Assembly: GCF_013283745.1 (NCBI RefSeq)
Contig: NZ_JABSTZ010000001.1
Span: forward strand, 1,320,406 to 1,384,405
Direction of reading: 5' to 3'
From: Aeromicrobium stalagmiti
GTDB lineage: Bacteria > Actinomycetota > Actinomycetes > Propionibacteriales > Nocardioidaceae
DNA length: 64,000 nt
The stretch's first letter is position 1, and every line of letters starts with the position of its first letter. Position numbers and translations under genes: made by a program. The notes under the pieces were generated by a model that did no database searches, was not told the DNA's origin, and was given only the letters and a program-made list of their open reading frames with translations. Below, piece by piece: positions 31,550-41,173 of this stretch.

Positions 31550-34500
31550 ATGCGCAACTCCTGGAGCACGAGCGAGGTGGGACGCGACCTTGCCGAGGTC
31601 GACTGGGCCGCCACGCCGCTCGGCCCTCCGGAGGGCTGGTCGCAGAGTCTCAAGACGGCCGTGCGCATCCTGCTCAGCTCGAAGTTCGCGATGTGGATGG
31701 CGTGGGGGCCCGAGCTCACCTTCTTCTGCAACGACTCCTACCGGCGCGACACCCTGGGCACGAAGTACCCGTGGGCGCTGGGGCGACCGGCCACGGAGGT
31801 CTGGTCGGAGATCTGGGAGGACGTCAGGTCGCGCGTCGAGACCGTCATGAGCACGGGCGTCGCCACGTGGGACGAGTCGCTGATGCTCCTGCTCGAGCGG
31901 AGCGGCTTCGTCGAGGAGACCTATCACACCTTCTCCTACAGCCCCCTCGCCGACGACGACGGCAGGATCGAGGGGATGCTGTGCGTCGTCAGCGAGGTCA
32001 CCGACGAGGCCATCTCGACACGGCGCATGACGACCCTGCGCGACCTCGGAGCGCGCACCACGGGTCAGCTCACCGAGGACGAGGCGATCGTCGCGGCCTG
32101 TGAGCAGATCGAGGCCGACCCGCTGTCGCTGCCCTTCGGGCTCGTCTACCTGCTCGACACGACGGCCGGCGTCGTGCGACGGGCGTGCTGCGCCGGTGCC
32201 CCCGACGACCATCCCCTGGCCCCCGAGGAGATCGCCCTCGACGACCGCTCGTCGCCCTGGCCTCTCGTCGAGCCGTTGGCCGGTCGTGAGGTGCTGGTCG
32301 ACCTGACGGTCCTGCCGCACGTCCCGCCGCCGGGGCCGTGGGACGAGCCGCCCACCCAGGCGCTCGTCGTCCCGCTGGTCGGTGCCGCGTCGCCGGAGCC
32401 CTACGGGTTCCTGGTCGCCGGCCTGAGCCGCTACCGACCGATCGACGAGGCCTACACGGGCTTCGTCAACCTCTTCGCCGGGCAGCTCGCCGCCTCGATC
32501 ACCGCGGCGCGGATGTTCGACGGCGAGAAGCGGCGCGCCGAGACGCTCGCGCGGCTCGACCAGGCCAAGACGGACTTCTTCACCAACGTCAGCCACGAGT
32601 TCCGCACGCCGCTGACCCTGCTGCTGGGCCCGACCTCCGACGCCCTCAACGACCCGGCGCTGCCTGAGGGCGGCGTGCAGCGCGAGCGGTTCGAGATCAT
32701 CCACCGCAACGGTCAACGACTCCTGCAGCTGGTCAACAGCCTGCTCGACTTCTCGCGGCTGGAGGCGGGGGGCATCTCCTCGCACTTCGAGGCCGTCGAC
32801 CTGGCCCGGGTCACCGAGCCGCTGGTCACGATGTTCGAGTCGGCGGCGGCACAGGCCGGCCTCTCGCTGACGATCGAGTGCGAGCCGTTGCCGGCCGACA
32901 CCTACGTCGACGTCGAGCACTGGGCCAAGATCGTGCTCAACCTGTTGTCGAACGCCTTCAAGTTCACGTTCGAGGGCGGCATCGTGGTGACGTTGCGCGA
33001 GGACGAGGGCCACGCCGTGCTCGCCGTGACCGACACCGGGGGCGGCATCCCCGCCGAGGAGCTGCCGCACCTGTTCGAGCGGTTCCACCGGGTGCACGGT
33101 GCAGAGTCGCGGACGCACGAGGGATCGGGCATCGGACTGGCGCTGGTGGCCGAGCTGACCCGCCTCCACGGCGGAGAGGCCAGCGCGTCGAGCATCCTCG
33201 GGGTCGGCACGACCATGACGGTGCGCATCCCCCTCGGGCGCGCGCACCTCCCGCCGGCCGAGATCGTGGAGAGCACCCGGACACGGCACGAGCCGCCCCC
33301 CGCGTCGACCCAGCTGGTGTCGGAGGCGTGGCGGTGGCTGGAGTCGGCGCCCGACCCGGCCACGGCCCAGCCCGACCCCTCCGGCGACGGCCGGGCCCGG
33401 GTGCTCGTCGTCGACGACAACGCCGACATGCGGATCTACGTCGCCGGGCTGCTCTCCGACCTCTACGCGGTCGCGACCGCGGCGGACGGCATCGAGGCCC
33501 TGGAGCAGGTCGAGGCGGCCGCACCCGACCTGATCCTCACCGACGTCATGATGCCCCGCCTCGACGGCTTCGGGCTGCTCGAGCGGCTGCAGGCCGATCC
33601 GCGCACGACGAGCATCCCGGTCATCATGCTGAGCGCCCGAGCCGGCGAGGAGGGGACCGTCGAAGGGCTCGAGGCCGGCGCTGCCGACTACCTCGTCAAG
33701 CCCTTCGCGGCGCGCGAGCTCATGGCCCGGGTGCGGGTCAACCTCGAGCTCGACCGGGTGCGGCGCATCCGTGCCACGCTCGAGCGCAGCGAGTCGCTGC
33801 TCGACCAGGCGCAGCGCCTGGCCAAGGTCGGCAGCTGGGAGGTCGACCTCGTCACGAGCTCGGTGACCGGCTCCGACGAGCTGCTGCGCCTGCTGGGACG
33901 GACGCGTCAGGACCTCGACGACATGGGCTATCCCGGCGTGATCGCGGGCGTCATCCACCCCGACGACGTCGAACGGGTCGAAGCATCGCTCGCGGCGCTG
34001 GAGGTGGGTGGCGTCACGGCGTACGACATGCGGGTCCTCCCGCCGGACGGGGCCGAGCGGTTCGTGAGCGTGCGCGCAGCCCTGCTGGGTGACGCCGACG
34101 GTGTCGCCCACACGCTGCAGGGATCGCTGCAGGACGTCACCGAGCAGCGGGCCGCCGAGCAGGCGCTCGCCGAGGTCAGGGCCCGCGAGGAGGCCGCCCA
34201 GCGCGAGCACACGATCGCCGAGGAGCTGCAGCTGAGCCTGCTGCCCGCCGCGACGTTCGACCTCGACCACCTCGACGTCGCGACCTACTACCGCGCAGGT
34301 GTCGAGGGCACCTACGTGGGCGGTGACTGGTACGACATCATCGAGCTCGCCGCCGGTCGCACGGCCTTCGTCATGGGTGACGTGATGGGCCGTGGCGTGC
34401 GTGCTGCCTCGGTCATGGGGCAGCTGCGCTCGGCCGTGCGTGCCTTCGCGACGCTCGACCTGCCTCCCGACGAGGTCATGCGCCACCTCGACGTGCTGGT

Positions 34501-35314
34501 CGAGGACCTGGCCGGCGACCAGATCGTCACGTGCGTGTACGCCATCTTCGACCCGAGGGACGAGACGCTGCGCTATGCCAACGCGGGCCACCTCCCCCCG
34601 CTCGTCGCCGGGCGTGACGGCGCGACGCGACGGCTGACGGGCGGTGGACCGCCGCTCGGCGCCGGCTATGGCGACGAGCCGACCCGCGAGGTGCCGCTCG
34701 AGGCCGGCGCGACGATCGTGTTCTACACCGACGGTCTTGTCGAGCACCGGGGCCAGGACATCGACGAGGGCATCCTCGCGCTCGAACGTCAGGTCGACGC
34801 CCGGGTCGGTGCGGCCCTGACCGGGATGCCCGAGGCGATCGTCGACGCGCTGCTGCCCGGGGGACCCGACGACGACGTCGCCATGCTCATCGCGCGGGTC
34901 AGCGTCGCTGTCGACGTGGCCGAGCTGGCAATGCATCGCGACACCGGGCGGGCGACGATCGCCGAGGCCCGCCAGTTCGTCGTCGACCACCTCGACCGCT
35001 GGCAGGTACCAGCGGTCGTGACCCGCGACCTGGCGTTGATCACCAGCGAGCTGGTCACCAACGCGCTGGTGCACGGGGGCCCGCCGGTCGAGCTACGGGT
35101 GCGCCGTACCGGCTCTCACGTCGTGGTGGAGGTGCAGGACGACGCCCCGCAGGTCCTGCCCCAGCCGCGGCTGCCGGCTGTCGAGGACGAGCACGGCAGG
35201 GGGCTGCACATCATCGAGGTGCTGTCCGACGAGTGGGGAACGCGGTCGACCGACCGCGGCAAGTGTGTATGGAGCATGCGGGCCTGGACGCCCGACGACG
35301 AAGGAGGATCATGA
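31550..35314 (+). CDS. hybrid sensor kinase / SpoIIE phosphatase / RsbW-type anti-sigma protein
   Basis: 1254 residues, soluble. Domains in order: PAS-like (1-165), GAF (175-335), HisKA with H-box NVSHEFRTPL near 349, HATPase to about 565 (NLLSNAFKFTF, GSGIGLAL), receiver 615-735 with Asp near 664 in LILTDVMMPRLDG, PAS (760-875), PP2C/SpoIIE phosphatase 905-1110 (YVGGDWYDII, GDVMGRG, DDDVAML), and an RsbW-like HATPase 1120-1250 (LITSELVTNALVHG, GRGLHIIE). It would sense signals, phosphorelay internally and gate a STAS antagonist and a sigma factor. The STAS partner overlaps downstream (ATGA). Confidence 0.9.
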   Translation: MRNSWSTSEVGRDLAEVDWAATPLGPPEGWSQSLKTAVRILLSSKFAMWMAWGPELTFFCNDSYRRDTLGTKYPWALGRPATEVWSEIWEDVRSRVETVMSTGVATWDESLMLLLERSGFVEETYHTFSYSPLADDDGRIEGMLCVVSEVTDEAISTRRMTTLRDLGARTTGQLTEDEAIVAACEQIEADPLSLPFGLVYLLDTTAGVVRRACCAGAPDDHPLAPEEIALDDRSSPWPLVEPLAGREVLVDLTVLPHVPPPGPWDEPPTQALVVPLVGAASPEPYGFLVAGLSRYRPIDEAYTGFVNLFAGQLAASITAARMFDGEKRRAETLARLDQAKTDFFTNVSHEFRTPLTLLLGPTSDALNDPALPEGGVQRERFEIIHRNGQRLLQLVNSLLDFSRLEAGGISSHFEAVDLARVTEPLVTMFESAAAQAGLSLTIECEPLPADTYVDVEHWAKIVLNLLSNAFKFTFEGGIVVTLREDEGHAVLAVTDTGGGIPAEELPHLFERFHRVHGAESRTHEGSGIGLALVAELTRLHGGEASASSILGVGTTMTVRIPLGRAHLPPAEIVESTRTRHEPPPASTQLVSEAWRWLESAPDPATAQPDPSGDGRARVLVVDDNADMRIYVAGLLSDLYAVATAADGIEALEQVEAAAPDLILTDVMMPRLDGFGLLERLQADPRTTSIPVIMLSARAGEEGTVEGLEAGAADYLVKPFAARELMARVRVNLELDRVRRIRATLERSESLLDQAQRLAKVGSWEVDLVTSSVTGSDELLRLLGRTRQDLDDMGYPGVIAGVIHPDDVERVEASLAALEVGGVTAYDMRVLPPDGAERFVSVRAALLGDADGVAHTLQGSLQDVTEQRAAEQALAEVRAREEAAQREHTIAEELQLSLLPAATFDLDHLDVATYYRAGVEGTYVGGDWYDIIELAAGRTAFVMGDVMGRGVRAASVMGQLRSAVRAFATLDLPPDEVMRHLDVLVEDLAGDQIVTCVYAIFDPRDETLRYANAGHLPPLVAGRDGATRRLTGGGPPLGAGYGDEPTREVPLEAGATIVFYTDGLVEHRGQDIDEGILALERQVDARVGAALTGMPEAIVDALLPGGPDDDVAMLIARVSVAVDVAELAMHRDTGRATIAEARQFVVDHLDRWQVPAVVTRDLALITSELVTNALVHGGPPVELRVRRTGSHVVVEVQDDAPQVLPQPRLPAVEDEHGRGLHIIEVLSDEWGTRSTDRGKCVWSMRAWTPDDEGGS

Positions 35315-35625
35315 GCGGGCTGACGTTCACGACGAAGGACCAGCAGGAGCAGATCCTGCTGTCCGTCGCAGGAGAGATCGACATGCAGTCGTCGGCCGAC
35401 CTCCGGTCGCAGGTCGACGAGCTGGAGACATCGCGCCGGACGCTGGTGCTGGAGCTGGCGGGAGTGACGTTCGTCGACTCCAGCGGTCTCGGTGCGCTGC
35501 TCGGCATCAAGAAGCAGCAGGAGCGGGCGGGCGGGCGCCTCGTGCTCGCCGGCGTCTCGCCGGCCGTGGCGCGGATCATCGAGATCACCAAGATGGACCG
35601 GGTGTTCGACCGGGTCGACGGCTGA
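35311..35625 (+). CDS. STAS anti-sigma factor antagonist
   Basis: 104 residues. The phosphorylatable Ser lies in FVDSSGLGALL, where the second Ser is residue 58, the same number as in SpoIIAA. ATG overlaps the hybrid kinase stop, and AAGGAGG sits in the kinase's last codons. Likely dephosphorylated by the SpoIIE domain and phosphorylated by an RsbW-type kinase, possibly the C-terminal domain of the same protein. Confidence 0.93.
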   Translation: MSGLTFTTKDQQEQILLSVAGEIDMQSSADLRSQVDELETSRRTLVLELAGVTFVDSSGLGALLGIKKQQERAGGRLVLAGVSPAVARIIEITKMDRVFDRVDG

Positions 35626-35684
35626 CGATTCAGCAGGCACGTTCTGGGCACTGATCAGGGGCAACCCCGACGAGAGGACCAGAC

Positions 35685-36506
35685 GTGTCGAAGACGACCA
35701 CCAACGGGATCCAGATCAACCACACCGACTCCGGAGGCGACGGTCGTCCCGTCGTGCTCATCCACGGATGGCCCCTCAGCGGTGCCTCGTGGTCGAGCCA
35801 GGTGGCGGCGCTGACCGCCGCCGGGCACCGTGTCATCACCTACGACCGCCGCGGCTTCGGCGACTCCGACAAGCCCGACAGCGGCTATGACTACGACACG
35901 TTCGCCGCCGACCTCGCGGGCCTGCTCGAGGCGCTCGACGTCACGGATGCGACCCTCGTGGGGTTCTCCATGGGTGGCGGCGAGGTCGTGCGCTACCTGT
36001 CGTCCCATGGCGCGGACCGCGTCCGCTCCGCCGTGCTGGCCGGGGCCGTGCCGCCCTTCCTGCTCAAGACCGACGACAACCCCGACGGCGGTCTCGCCGA
36101 CGAGGACGTCGAGGGGATGAAGGCCGGTGCCCGCGACGACCGTGCGGGGTTCCTCGACGGGTTCATGACCAACTTCTTCTCGGCGGACGGTGAGCTGAAG
36201 GTGACCGAGGCCCAGCGTCAGGAGGCGCTCGCGCTGGCGGCTCCGGCCGCCGACCAGGCCGTCGTCGGCTGCATCGATGCGTTCGGACGCACGGACTTCC
36301 GTGCCGACCTCGACGCGATCGACGTGCCGGTCCTGGTCATCCACGGTGACGCCGACGCGATCGTGCCGATCGAGGTCTCCGGCCGACGTAGCGCCGACCA
36401 GCTGGCGAACGCGACCCTCCACGTCGTCGAGGGCGGGCCCCACGGGTTCAACGTGAGCCACGCCGACGAGCTCAACACCGCCCTGCTGGAGTTCATCGCC
36501 GACTGA
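35685..36506 (+). CDS. alpha/beta hydrolase (non-heme haloperoxidase-like)
   Basis: 273 residues. HGWPLSGASW oxyanion region near residue 26, YDRRGFGDSDKP near 55, nucleophile FSMGGGEVVRY with Ser near 96, acid in VIHGDADAIVP near 222, His in GGPHGFNVSHADE near 252. This set matches the chloroperoxidase/arylesterase group. GTG start. Probably a carboxylesterase in vivo. Confidence 0.88.
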   Translation: MSKTTTNGIQINHTDSGGDGRPVVLIHGWPLSGASWSSQVAALTAAGHRVITYDRRGFGDSDKPDSGYDYDTFAADLAGLLEALDVTDATLVGFSMGGGEVVRYLSSHGADRVRSAVLAGAVPPFLLKTDDNPDGGLADEDVEGMKAGARDDRAGFLDGFMTNFFSADGELKVTEAQRQEALALAAPAADQAVVGCIDAFGRTDFRADLDAIDVPVLVIHGDADAIVPIEVSGRRSADQLANATLHVVEGGPHGFNVSHADELNTALLEFIAD

Positions 36507-36523
36507 TCGTCGACACCTCGCAC

Positions 36524-36552
36524 GTGCCCGTCCGGCTTGATCGGACGGGCAC
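36524..36552 (+). terminator. terminator hairpin
   Basis: GTGCCCGTCCG / CGGACGGGCAC, 11-bp perfect stem with loop GCTTGAT, 18 bases after the hydrolase stop. Confidence 0.75.
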
Positions 36553-36574
36553 TCGTGCGTCCGGGGCCGGCGGC

Positions 36575-36612
36575 GTCAAGATCGCGTCAAGGGCTGCCAA
36601 GAAGCTGTCAAG
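36575..36612 (+). promoter_or_regulatory. phased GTCAAG array (KdpE/OmpR-type sites) before kdp
   Basis: GTCAAG at 36575, GTCAAG at 36586, GCCAAG at 36596 and GTCAAG at 36607: four direct copies at 11-, 10- and 11-base spacing, one helical turn each. Direct repeats on one face are typical of OmpR/KdpE-family regulators. It ends 40 bases before kdpF. No kdpDE is in the window. Confidence 0.6.
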
Positions 36613-36652
36613 ATCGCCGGTCCGGCCCGGGACCGGCGGTTGAGTGGCGCTC

Positions 36653-36742
36653 ATGAGTATCGAAAGCGGTTTGCTGATCGCCCTGGTCGTCGCCCTCGTG
36701 ACGTACCTGCTGGCGGCCCTGATCTTCCCGGAGCGTTTCTAG
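36653..36742 (+). CDS. kdpF: KdpF, small K+-ATPase subunit
   Basis: 29 residues, one membrane helix: [15 protein letters not shown], then [14 protein letters not shown]. It is short for ORF calling but matches KdpF in length, composition and the terminal LIFPERF. The stop shares its G with the kdpA GTG start. It stabilises the KdpFABC complex. Confidence 0.9.
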   Translation: MSIESGLLIALVVALVTYLLAALIFPERF

Positions 36743-38400
36743 TGTCCGACACCTGGAGCGGCCTGCTCACCATCGTCACGCTCGTGGGCGTCCTCGCCCT
36801 CGTCTACGTGCCGCTGGGCGACTACATGGCCCGCGTCTTCACGACTCCCCGGCACACCCGCGTCGAGCGACGCATCTATCGGCTCGGCGGCGTCAACGCC
36901 GACGCCGAGCAGAGCCCGCGCGCCTACACGCTGAGCGTCCTCGGGTTCTCGCTCGTCAGCATCGTGGTGCTGTTCGCGATCCTGGTGGGCCAGTCCCACC
37001 TGCCCTACAGTCGCGACCTGCCCGGCATGCCCGGATGGATGTCGTTCAACACGGCGATCTCGTTCGTGACCAACACCAACTGGCAGTCGTACGGCGGCGA
37101 GTCGACGCTCGGGTTCACGGCGCAGGCCGCCGGCCTCGCGGTGCAGAACTTCCTGTCGGCCGCGGTCGGCATCGCCGTGGCCGTCGCGCTCATCCGCGGG
37201 TTCGTCCGTGTCCGCAGCGGCGAGCTCGGCAACTTCTGGGTCGACCTGACCCGCGGGACGATCCGGATCCTGCTGCCCATCGCCTTCGTCGGCGCCCTCG
37301 TGCTCGTGCTCAACGGCGTCGTGCAGAGCTTCACCGACAGCACCGTCACGACGCTGGCCGGTCACAGCCAGGTCATCACCGGCGGCCCGGTGGCGAGCCA
37401 GGAGGCCATCAAGGAGCTCGGCACCAACGGTGGCGGCTTCTACAACGCCAACTCGGCGCACCCGTTCGAGAACCCGAACGGCTTCACCAACGCGTTCGAG
37501 ATCTTCCTGATCCTGCTCATCCCCGTAGCCCTGACCCGCACGCTCGGCACGATGCTGGGCGACCGCAGGCAGGGCCTGACCGTCCTCGGCGCGATGGGCG
37601 TGCTGTTCGCCACGGCCGTCGCGATCGCCACGTGGGCCGAGATCGGCGGGCACTCGCAGGCGGCGAGCGCCGCCGGTGCAGCGATGGAGGGCAAGGAGAC
37701 GCGCTTCGGCGAGTGGGCGTCCGCCCTGTTCGCCGTCGCCACGACCGGCACCTCGACGGGTGCGGTCAACTCCTCGCACGACTCGTTGACCCCGACCGGT
37801 GGTGGCGTGACCCTCGTCAACATGATGCTGGGAGAGGTCGCTCCCGGCGGCGTCGGCGCCGGCCTCTACGGGATCCTCGTCATGGCGATCCTGGCGGTCT
37901 TCATCGCCGGCCTGATGGTCGGCCGCACCCCCGAGCTGCTCGGCAAGAAGATCGGCGCCAGGGAGATGACCTACGTCGCGCTCTACACGCTGAGCGTCCC
38001 GGCGATCATCCTCGTCGGCGTCGGCTCCGCCATCGCGCTGGGCAGCACGCCGGGTGCGATGGGCAACCCGGGAGGCCACGGTTTCAGCGAGGTCGTCTAC
38101 GCCTACACCTCGGGTGCCAACAACAACGGCAGCGCCTTCGGTGGCATCACCGTGACGTCGACGTTCTTCCAGGTCACGATCGGTCTCGCCATGCTGCTCG
38201 GCCGGTTCATCCCGATCGTCCTGGTGCTCCTGCTCGCCGGCTCCCTGGCCCGGCAGGCCAAGGTGCCCGAGACGGCCGGCACGCTCCCCACCAGCACACC
38301 TCTCTTCGGGGGCCTCCTCGTCGGCGTCATCCTGCTCACCACCGGACTGACGTTCTTCCCGGCCCTCGCCCTCGGTCCCATCGCGGAGGCACTGTCATGA
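36742..38400 (+). CDS. kdpA: K+-transporting ATPase subunit A
   Basis: 552 residues, ten-helix K+ channel-like subunit. Selectivity-loop motifs in order: [11 protein letters not shown] near residue 110, [18 protein letters not shown] near 230, [12 protein letters not shown] near 340 and [11 protein letters not shown] near 460. GTG start at 36742 overlaps the kdpF stop by one base; the ATG-less start is supported by this junction. High-affinity K+ uptake. Confidence 0.96.
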   Translation: MSDTWSGLLTIVTLVGVLALVYVPLGDYMARVFTTPRHTRVERRIYRLGGVNADAEQSPRAYTLSVLGFSLVSIVVLFAILVGQSHLPYSRDLPGMPGWMSFNTAISFVTNTNWQSYGGESTLGFTAQAAGLAVQNFLSAAVGIAVAVALIRGFVRVRSGELGNFWVDLTRGTIRILLPIAFVGALVLVLNGVVQSFTDSTVTTLAGHSQVITGGPVASQEAIKELGTNGGGFYNANSAHPFENPNGFTNAFEIFLILLIPVALTRTLGTMLGDRRQGLTVLGAMGVLFATAVAIATWAEIGGHSQAASAAGAAMEGKETRFGEWASALFAVATTGTSTGAVNSSHDSLTPTGGGVTLVNMMLGEVAPGGVGAGLYGILVMAILAVFIAGLMVGRTPELLGKKIGAREMTYVALYTLSVPAIILVGVGSAIALGSTPGAMGNPGGHGFSEVVYAYTSGANNNGSAFGGITVTSTFFQVTIGLAMLLGRFIPIVLVLLLAGSLARQAKVPETAGTLPTSTPLFGGLLVGVILLTTGLTFFPALALGPIAEALS

Positions 38401-40406
38401 CCATCCGACTCCTGATCAAGCAGATGCTGGCCCAGCTGCCCGCAGCCCTGCGCAAGCTCGATCCGCGCCACCTGTGGCGCAGCCCGGTGATGTTCATCGT
38501 CTGGCTCGGCTCGGTCGCGACGACCGTCGCGGTGTTCACCGACCCCAGCACGTTCACGATCTCCCTGGCCGTCTGGCTGTGGCTCACGGTCGTCTTCGGC
38601 AACCTCGCCGAGGCCGTCGCCGAGGGCCGGGGCAAGGCCCAGGCGGCCTCGCTGCGGGCCGCCCGGACCGACACGGTCGCCCGGGTCGTCGCGCCGGACG
38701 GCACCGAGACCACGGTGCCCGGCACGCAGCTGAAGATCGGCGACCTGGTGCTGGTCGCGGCCGGCGAGGTCATCCCCGGAGACGGTGACGTCGTCGTGGG
38801 AGTCGCCTCGGTCGACGAGTCGGCCATCACCGGCGAGTCCGCACCCGTCATCCGGGAGGCCGGCGGTGACCGATCGGCGGTGACCGGCGGCACCACGGTG
38901 CTGTCGGACGAGATCACCGTCAAGATCACCTCCGCCCCCGGTGAGACGTTCCTCGACAAGATGATCGCCCTGGTCGAGGGCGCCTCGCGCCGCAAGACGC
39001 CCAACGAGATCGCGCTGTCGATCCTGCTGGTGAGCCTGACCCTGGTGTTCGTCCTCGCCGTCGCGACGCTCTCGCCGATGGCCGACTACGCCGGGGCCCC
39101 GCAGGACCTCGTCGTCCTGGTCGCCCTGCTGGTCTGCCTGATCCCCACCACGATCGGCGCCCTGCTGAGCGCGATCGGCATCGCGGGCATGGACCGGCTG
39201 GTGCGGGTCAACGTCCTGGCGATGTCGGGCCGTGCGGTCGAGGCGGCCGGCGACGTCAGCACGCTGCTGCTCGACAAGACGGGCACCATCACGTACGGCA
39301 ACCGGCAGGCCTCGCGGTTCGTCCCGGTCGGGGGCGTGTCCGAGACTGAGCTGCGGGACGTCGTCCGGCTCTCGAGCCTGGCCGACCAGACGCCCGAGGG
39401 ACGCTCGATCGTCGCGCTGGCCCTCGCCGAGGGCGCTGACGACCAGGACCTGCCGGTCGGGGCGGAGTTCATCGAGTTCACGGCCCAGACCCGCATGTCG
39501 GGCGTCGACCTGTCGGACGGCACCCAGATCCGCAAGGGTGCGGGCTCCGCGATCCACGGCTGGGTCGGCGGCACGATGCCGGTCGAGCTGACCGACACGA
39601 TCGAGTCCATCTCCCGCGACGGCGGCACGCCGCTGGTCGTGGCGTCGAAGACCGGCGACACGAGCCGGGTGCTCGGCGTCATCCACCTCAAGGACGTCGT
39701 CAAGGAGGGCATGGTCGAGCGCTTCGCGCAGCTGCGGGCCATGGGCATCCGCACCGTCATGGTCACCGGCGACAACGCGCTCACCGCGACGTCGATCGCG
39801 GCAGAGGCAGGGGTCGACGACTTCCTGGCCGAGGCGACGCCGGAGGACAAGATGGAGCTGATCCGCAAGGAGCAGGCCGGTGGGCGACTCGTCGCCATGA
39901 CCGGTGACGGCACCAACGACGCCCCGGCACTTGCCGCGGCCGACGTCGGCGTCGCGATGAACACGGGCACGTCGGCGGCCAAGGAGGCCGGCAACATGGT
40001 CGACCTCGACTCCGACCCGACCAAGCTCATCGACATCGTCGAGATCGGCAAGCAGCTGCTCATCACCCGTGGCGCGCTCACGACGTTCTCGATCGCGAAC
40101 GACATCGCGAAGTACTTCGCGATCATCCCCGCGATGTTCCTCGTCGCCTATCCGTCGCTGGACACCCTGAACGTCATGGGCCTGGCCACGCCGGAGTCGG
40201 CCATCCTGTCCGCGGTCATCTTCAACGCCCTGATCATCGTGGCGCTGATCCCGCTGGCACTGCGCGGCGTCAAGTTCCGTCCGGCCTCGGCATCGGACGT
40301 GCTGCGCCGCAACATCCTGGTGTTCGGCCTCGGCGGCGTCATCGCCCCGTTCGTCGGCATCAAGCTCATCGACCTCGTCATCTCCACCATCCCAGGAATC
40401 GGGTAA
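38397..40406 (+). CDS. kdpB: K+-transporting ATPase subunit B
   Basis: 669 residues, P-type ATPase. Phosphorylated Asp at residue 293 in DKTGTIT; TGES actuator motif in [13 protein letters not shown] near 143, including the Ser position used for regulatory phosphorylation in the E. coli protein; [11 protein letters not shown] hinge near 500; [15 protein letters not shown] in the membrane domain. ATGA overlap with kdpA. Confidence 0.96.
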   Translation: MTIRLLIKQMLAQLPAALRKLDPRHLWRSPVMFIVWLGSVATTVAVFTDPSTFTISLAVWLWLTVVFGNLAEAVAEGRGKAQAASLRAARTDTVARVVAPDGTETTVPGTQLKIGDLVLVAAGEVIPGDGDVVVGVASVDESAITGESAPVIREAGGDRSAVTGGTTVLSDEITVKITSAPGETFLDKMIALVEGASRRKTPNEIALSILLVSLTLVFVLAVATLSPMADYAGAPQDLVVLVALLVCLIPTTIGALLSAIGIAGMDRLVRVNVLAMSGRAVEAAGDVSTLLLDKTGTITYGNRQASRFVPVGGVSETELRDVVRLSSLADQTPEGRSIVALALAEGADDQDLPVGAEFIEFTAQTRMSGVDLSDGTQIRKGAGSAIHGWVGGTMPVELTDTIESISRDGGTPLVVASKTGDTSRVLGVIHLKDVVKEGMVERFAQLRAMGIRTVMVTGDNALTATSIAAEAGVDDFLAEATPEDKMELIRKEQAGGRLVAMTGDGTNDAPALAAADVGVAMNTGTSAAKEAGNMVDLDSDPTKLIDIVEIGKQLLITRGALTTFSIANDIAKYFAIIPAMFLVAYPSLDTLNVMGLATPESAILSAVIFNALIIVALIPLALRGVKFRPASASDVLRRNILVFGLGGVIAPFVGIKLIDLVISTIPGIG

Positions 40407-40412
40407 CACGCC

Positions 40413-41000
40413 ATGATCAAGGACCTCGGTCGTCAGTCCCTCGCGGGGCTGCGCATCCTGCTCGTCTTCACCGTCATCCTCGGCATCGGCTACCCCGCTG
40501 CCGTCTGGGGCCTCGGCCAGACCGTGCGCGGGCAGGCCACCGGTCAGACCGTCACGGTCGACGGCCGGGTCGTCGGGTCGGGCCTCATCGGCCAGGGCTT
40601 CGAGGGCGACGAGTGGTTCCACTCCCGTCCGTCGGCCAACGACTACGACACCCTCGCCTCGGCTCCGACCAACCTCGGGCCCTCCAACCCCGACCTGCTC
40701 GCGGCGATCGAGAAACGTCGCGCGGCCGTCGCCGAGGCCGAGTCGGTCGACCCGGCCGACGTCCCGCCCGACGCCCTGACGGCTTCGGCGTCGGGTCTCG
40801 ACCCGCAGATCTCCGTCGACTACGCGACGATCCAGGTCGCGCGGGTCGCCCGGGCCAACGGGCTGTCGGTCGAGGACGTCCGCGCGCTGGTCGAGAAGCA
40901 CACGGAGGGCCGGTCGCTCGGCTTCCTCGGTGAGCCGGGCGTCAACGTGCTGCGGCTCAACGTCGCGGTGCAGGCAGCTGCCGCGCAGGAGGCGGGCTGA
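40413..41000 (+). CDS. kdpC: K+-transporting ATPase subunit C
   Basis: 195 residues. One N-terminal membrane helix (LAGLRILLVFTVILGIGYP) then a periplasmic-type domain with FHSRPSANDYDTL near residue 69, DALTASASGLDPQIS near 110 and LGFLGEPGVNVLRLN at the end, all KdpC hallmarks. Six bases after kdpB; last gene of the operon. Confidence 0.95.
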   Translation: MIKDLGRQSLAGLRILLVFTVILGIGYPAAVWGLGQTVRGQATGQTVTVDGRVVGSGLIGQGFEGDEWFHSRPSANDYDTLASAPTNLGPSNPDLLAAIEKRRAAVAEAESVDPADVPPDALTASASGLDPQISVDYATIQVARVARANGLSVEDVRALVEKHTEGRSLGFLGEPGVNVLRLNVAVQAAAAQEAG

Positions 41001-41017
41001 CGGTGAGGTCGAACCGG

Positions 41018-41039
41018 TGGCACCTTCATGGAAGTGCCA
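41018..41039 (+). terminator. hairpin after kdpC
   Basis: TGGCAC-C-TTC / GAA-GTGCCA with a three-base loop and one bulged C, 18 bases after the kdpC stop. Probable weak terminator separating kdp from the next operon. Confidence 0.45.
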
Positions 41040-41087
41040 GCTTGGTTCGTTGGGGATGAGCAGTAGCTGCGGTCTGATGGGGTCTCT

Positions 41088-41109
41088 CGTGCTGCCTCCG
41101 TGCTGCCTC
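41088..41109. repeat. 11-base perfect tandem duplication
   Basis: CGTGCTGCCTC occurs twice back to back in the gap between kdpC and the toxin-antitoxin-like pair. Meaning unknown; it may be a scar at the edge of inserted DNA. Confidence 0.6.
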
Positions 41110-41136
41110 AAGATCGAGTGACCCGATTGAAGGCGC

Positions 41137-41173
41137 TTGACACTTCTCTTGTCACAGGACAAGACTTGTGTCA
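41137..41173 (+). promoter_or_regulatory. promoter with 36-bp nested palindrome (autoregulatory operator)
   Basis: TTGACA (-35) at 41137, weak -10 AAGACT at 41161, and two nested perfect inverted repeats, TGACAC/GTGTCA outside (41138-41143, 41168-41173) and CTTGTC/GACAAG inside (41148-41153, 41158-41163), with four-base spacers. The last base is the A of the ATG, so the message may be leaderless. Typical of antitoxin autoregulation. Confidence 0.75.

Noticed and set aside
30932..35074. 1380-residue reverse open frame
   Set aside because: Antisense to the hybrid kinase gene. No domain, no ribosome site, biased composition; a GC-frame shadow.
41018..41039. Possible att repeat matching the tRNA-Glu 3' end (TGGCACC)
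   Set aside because: Only seven bases agree with the tRNA end, and the hairpin explains the sequence better as a terminator. No integrase is present.
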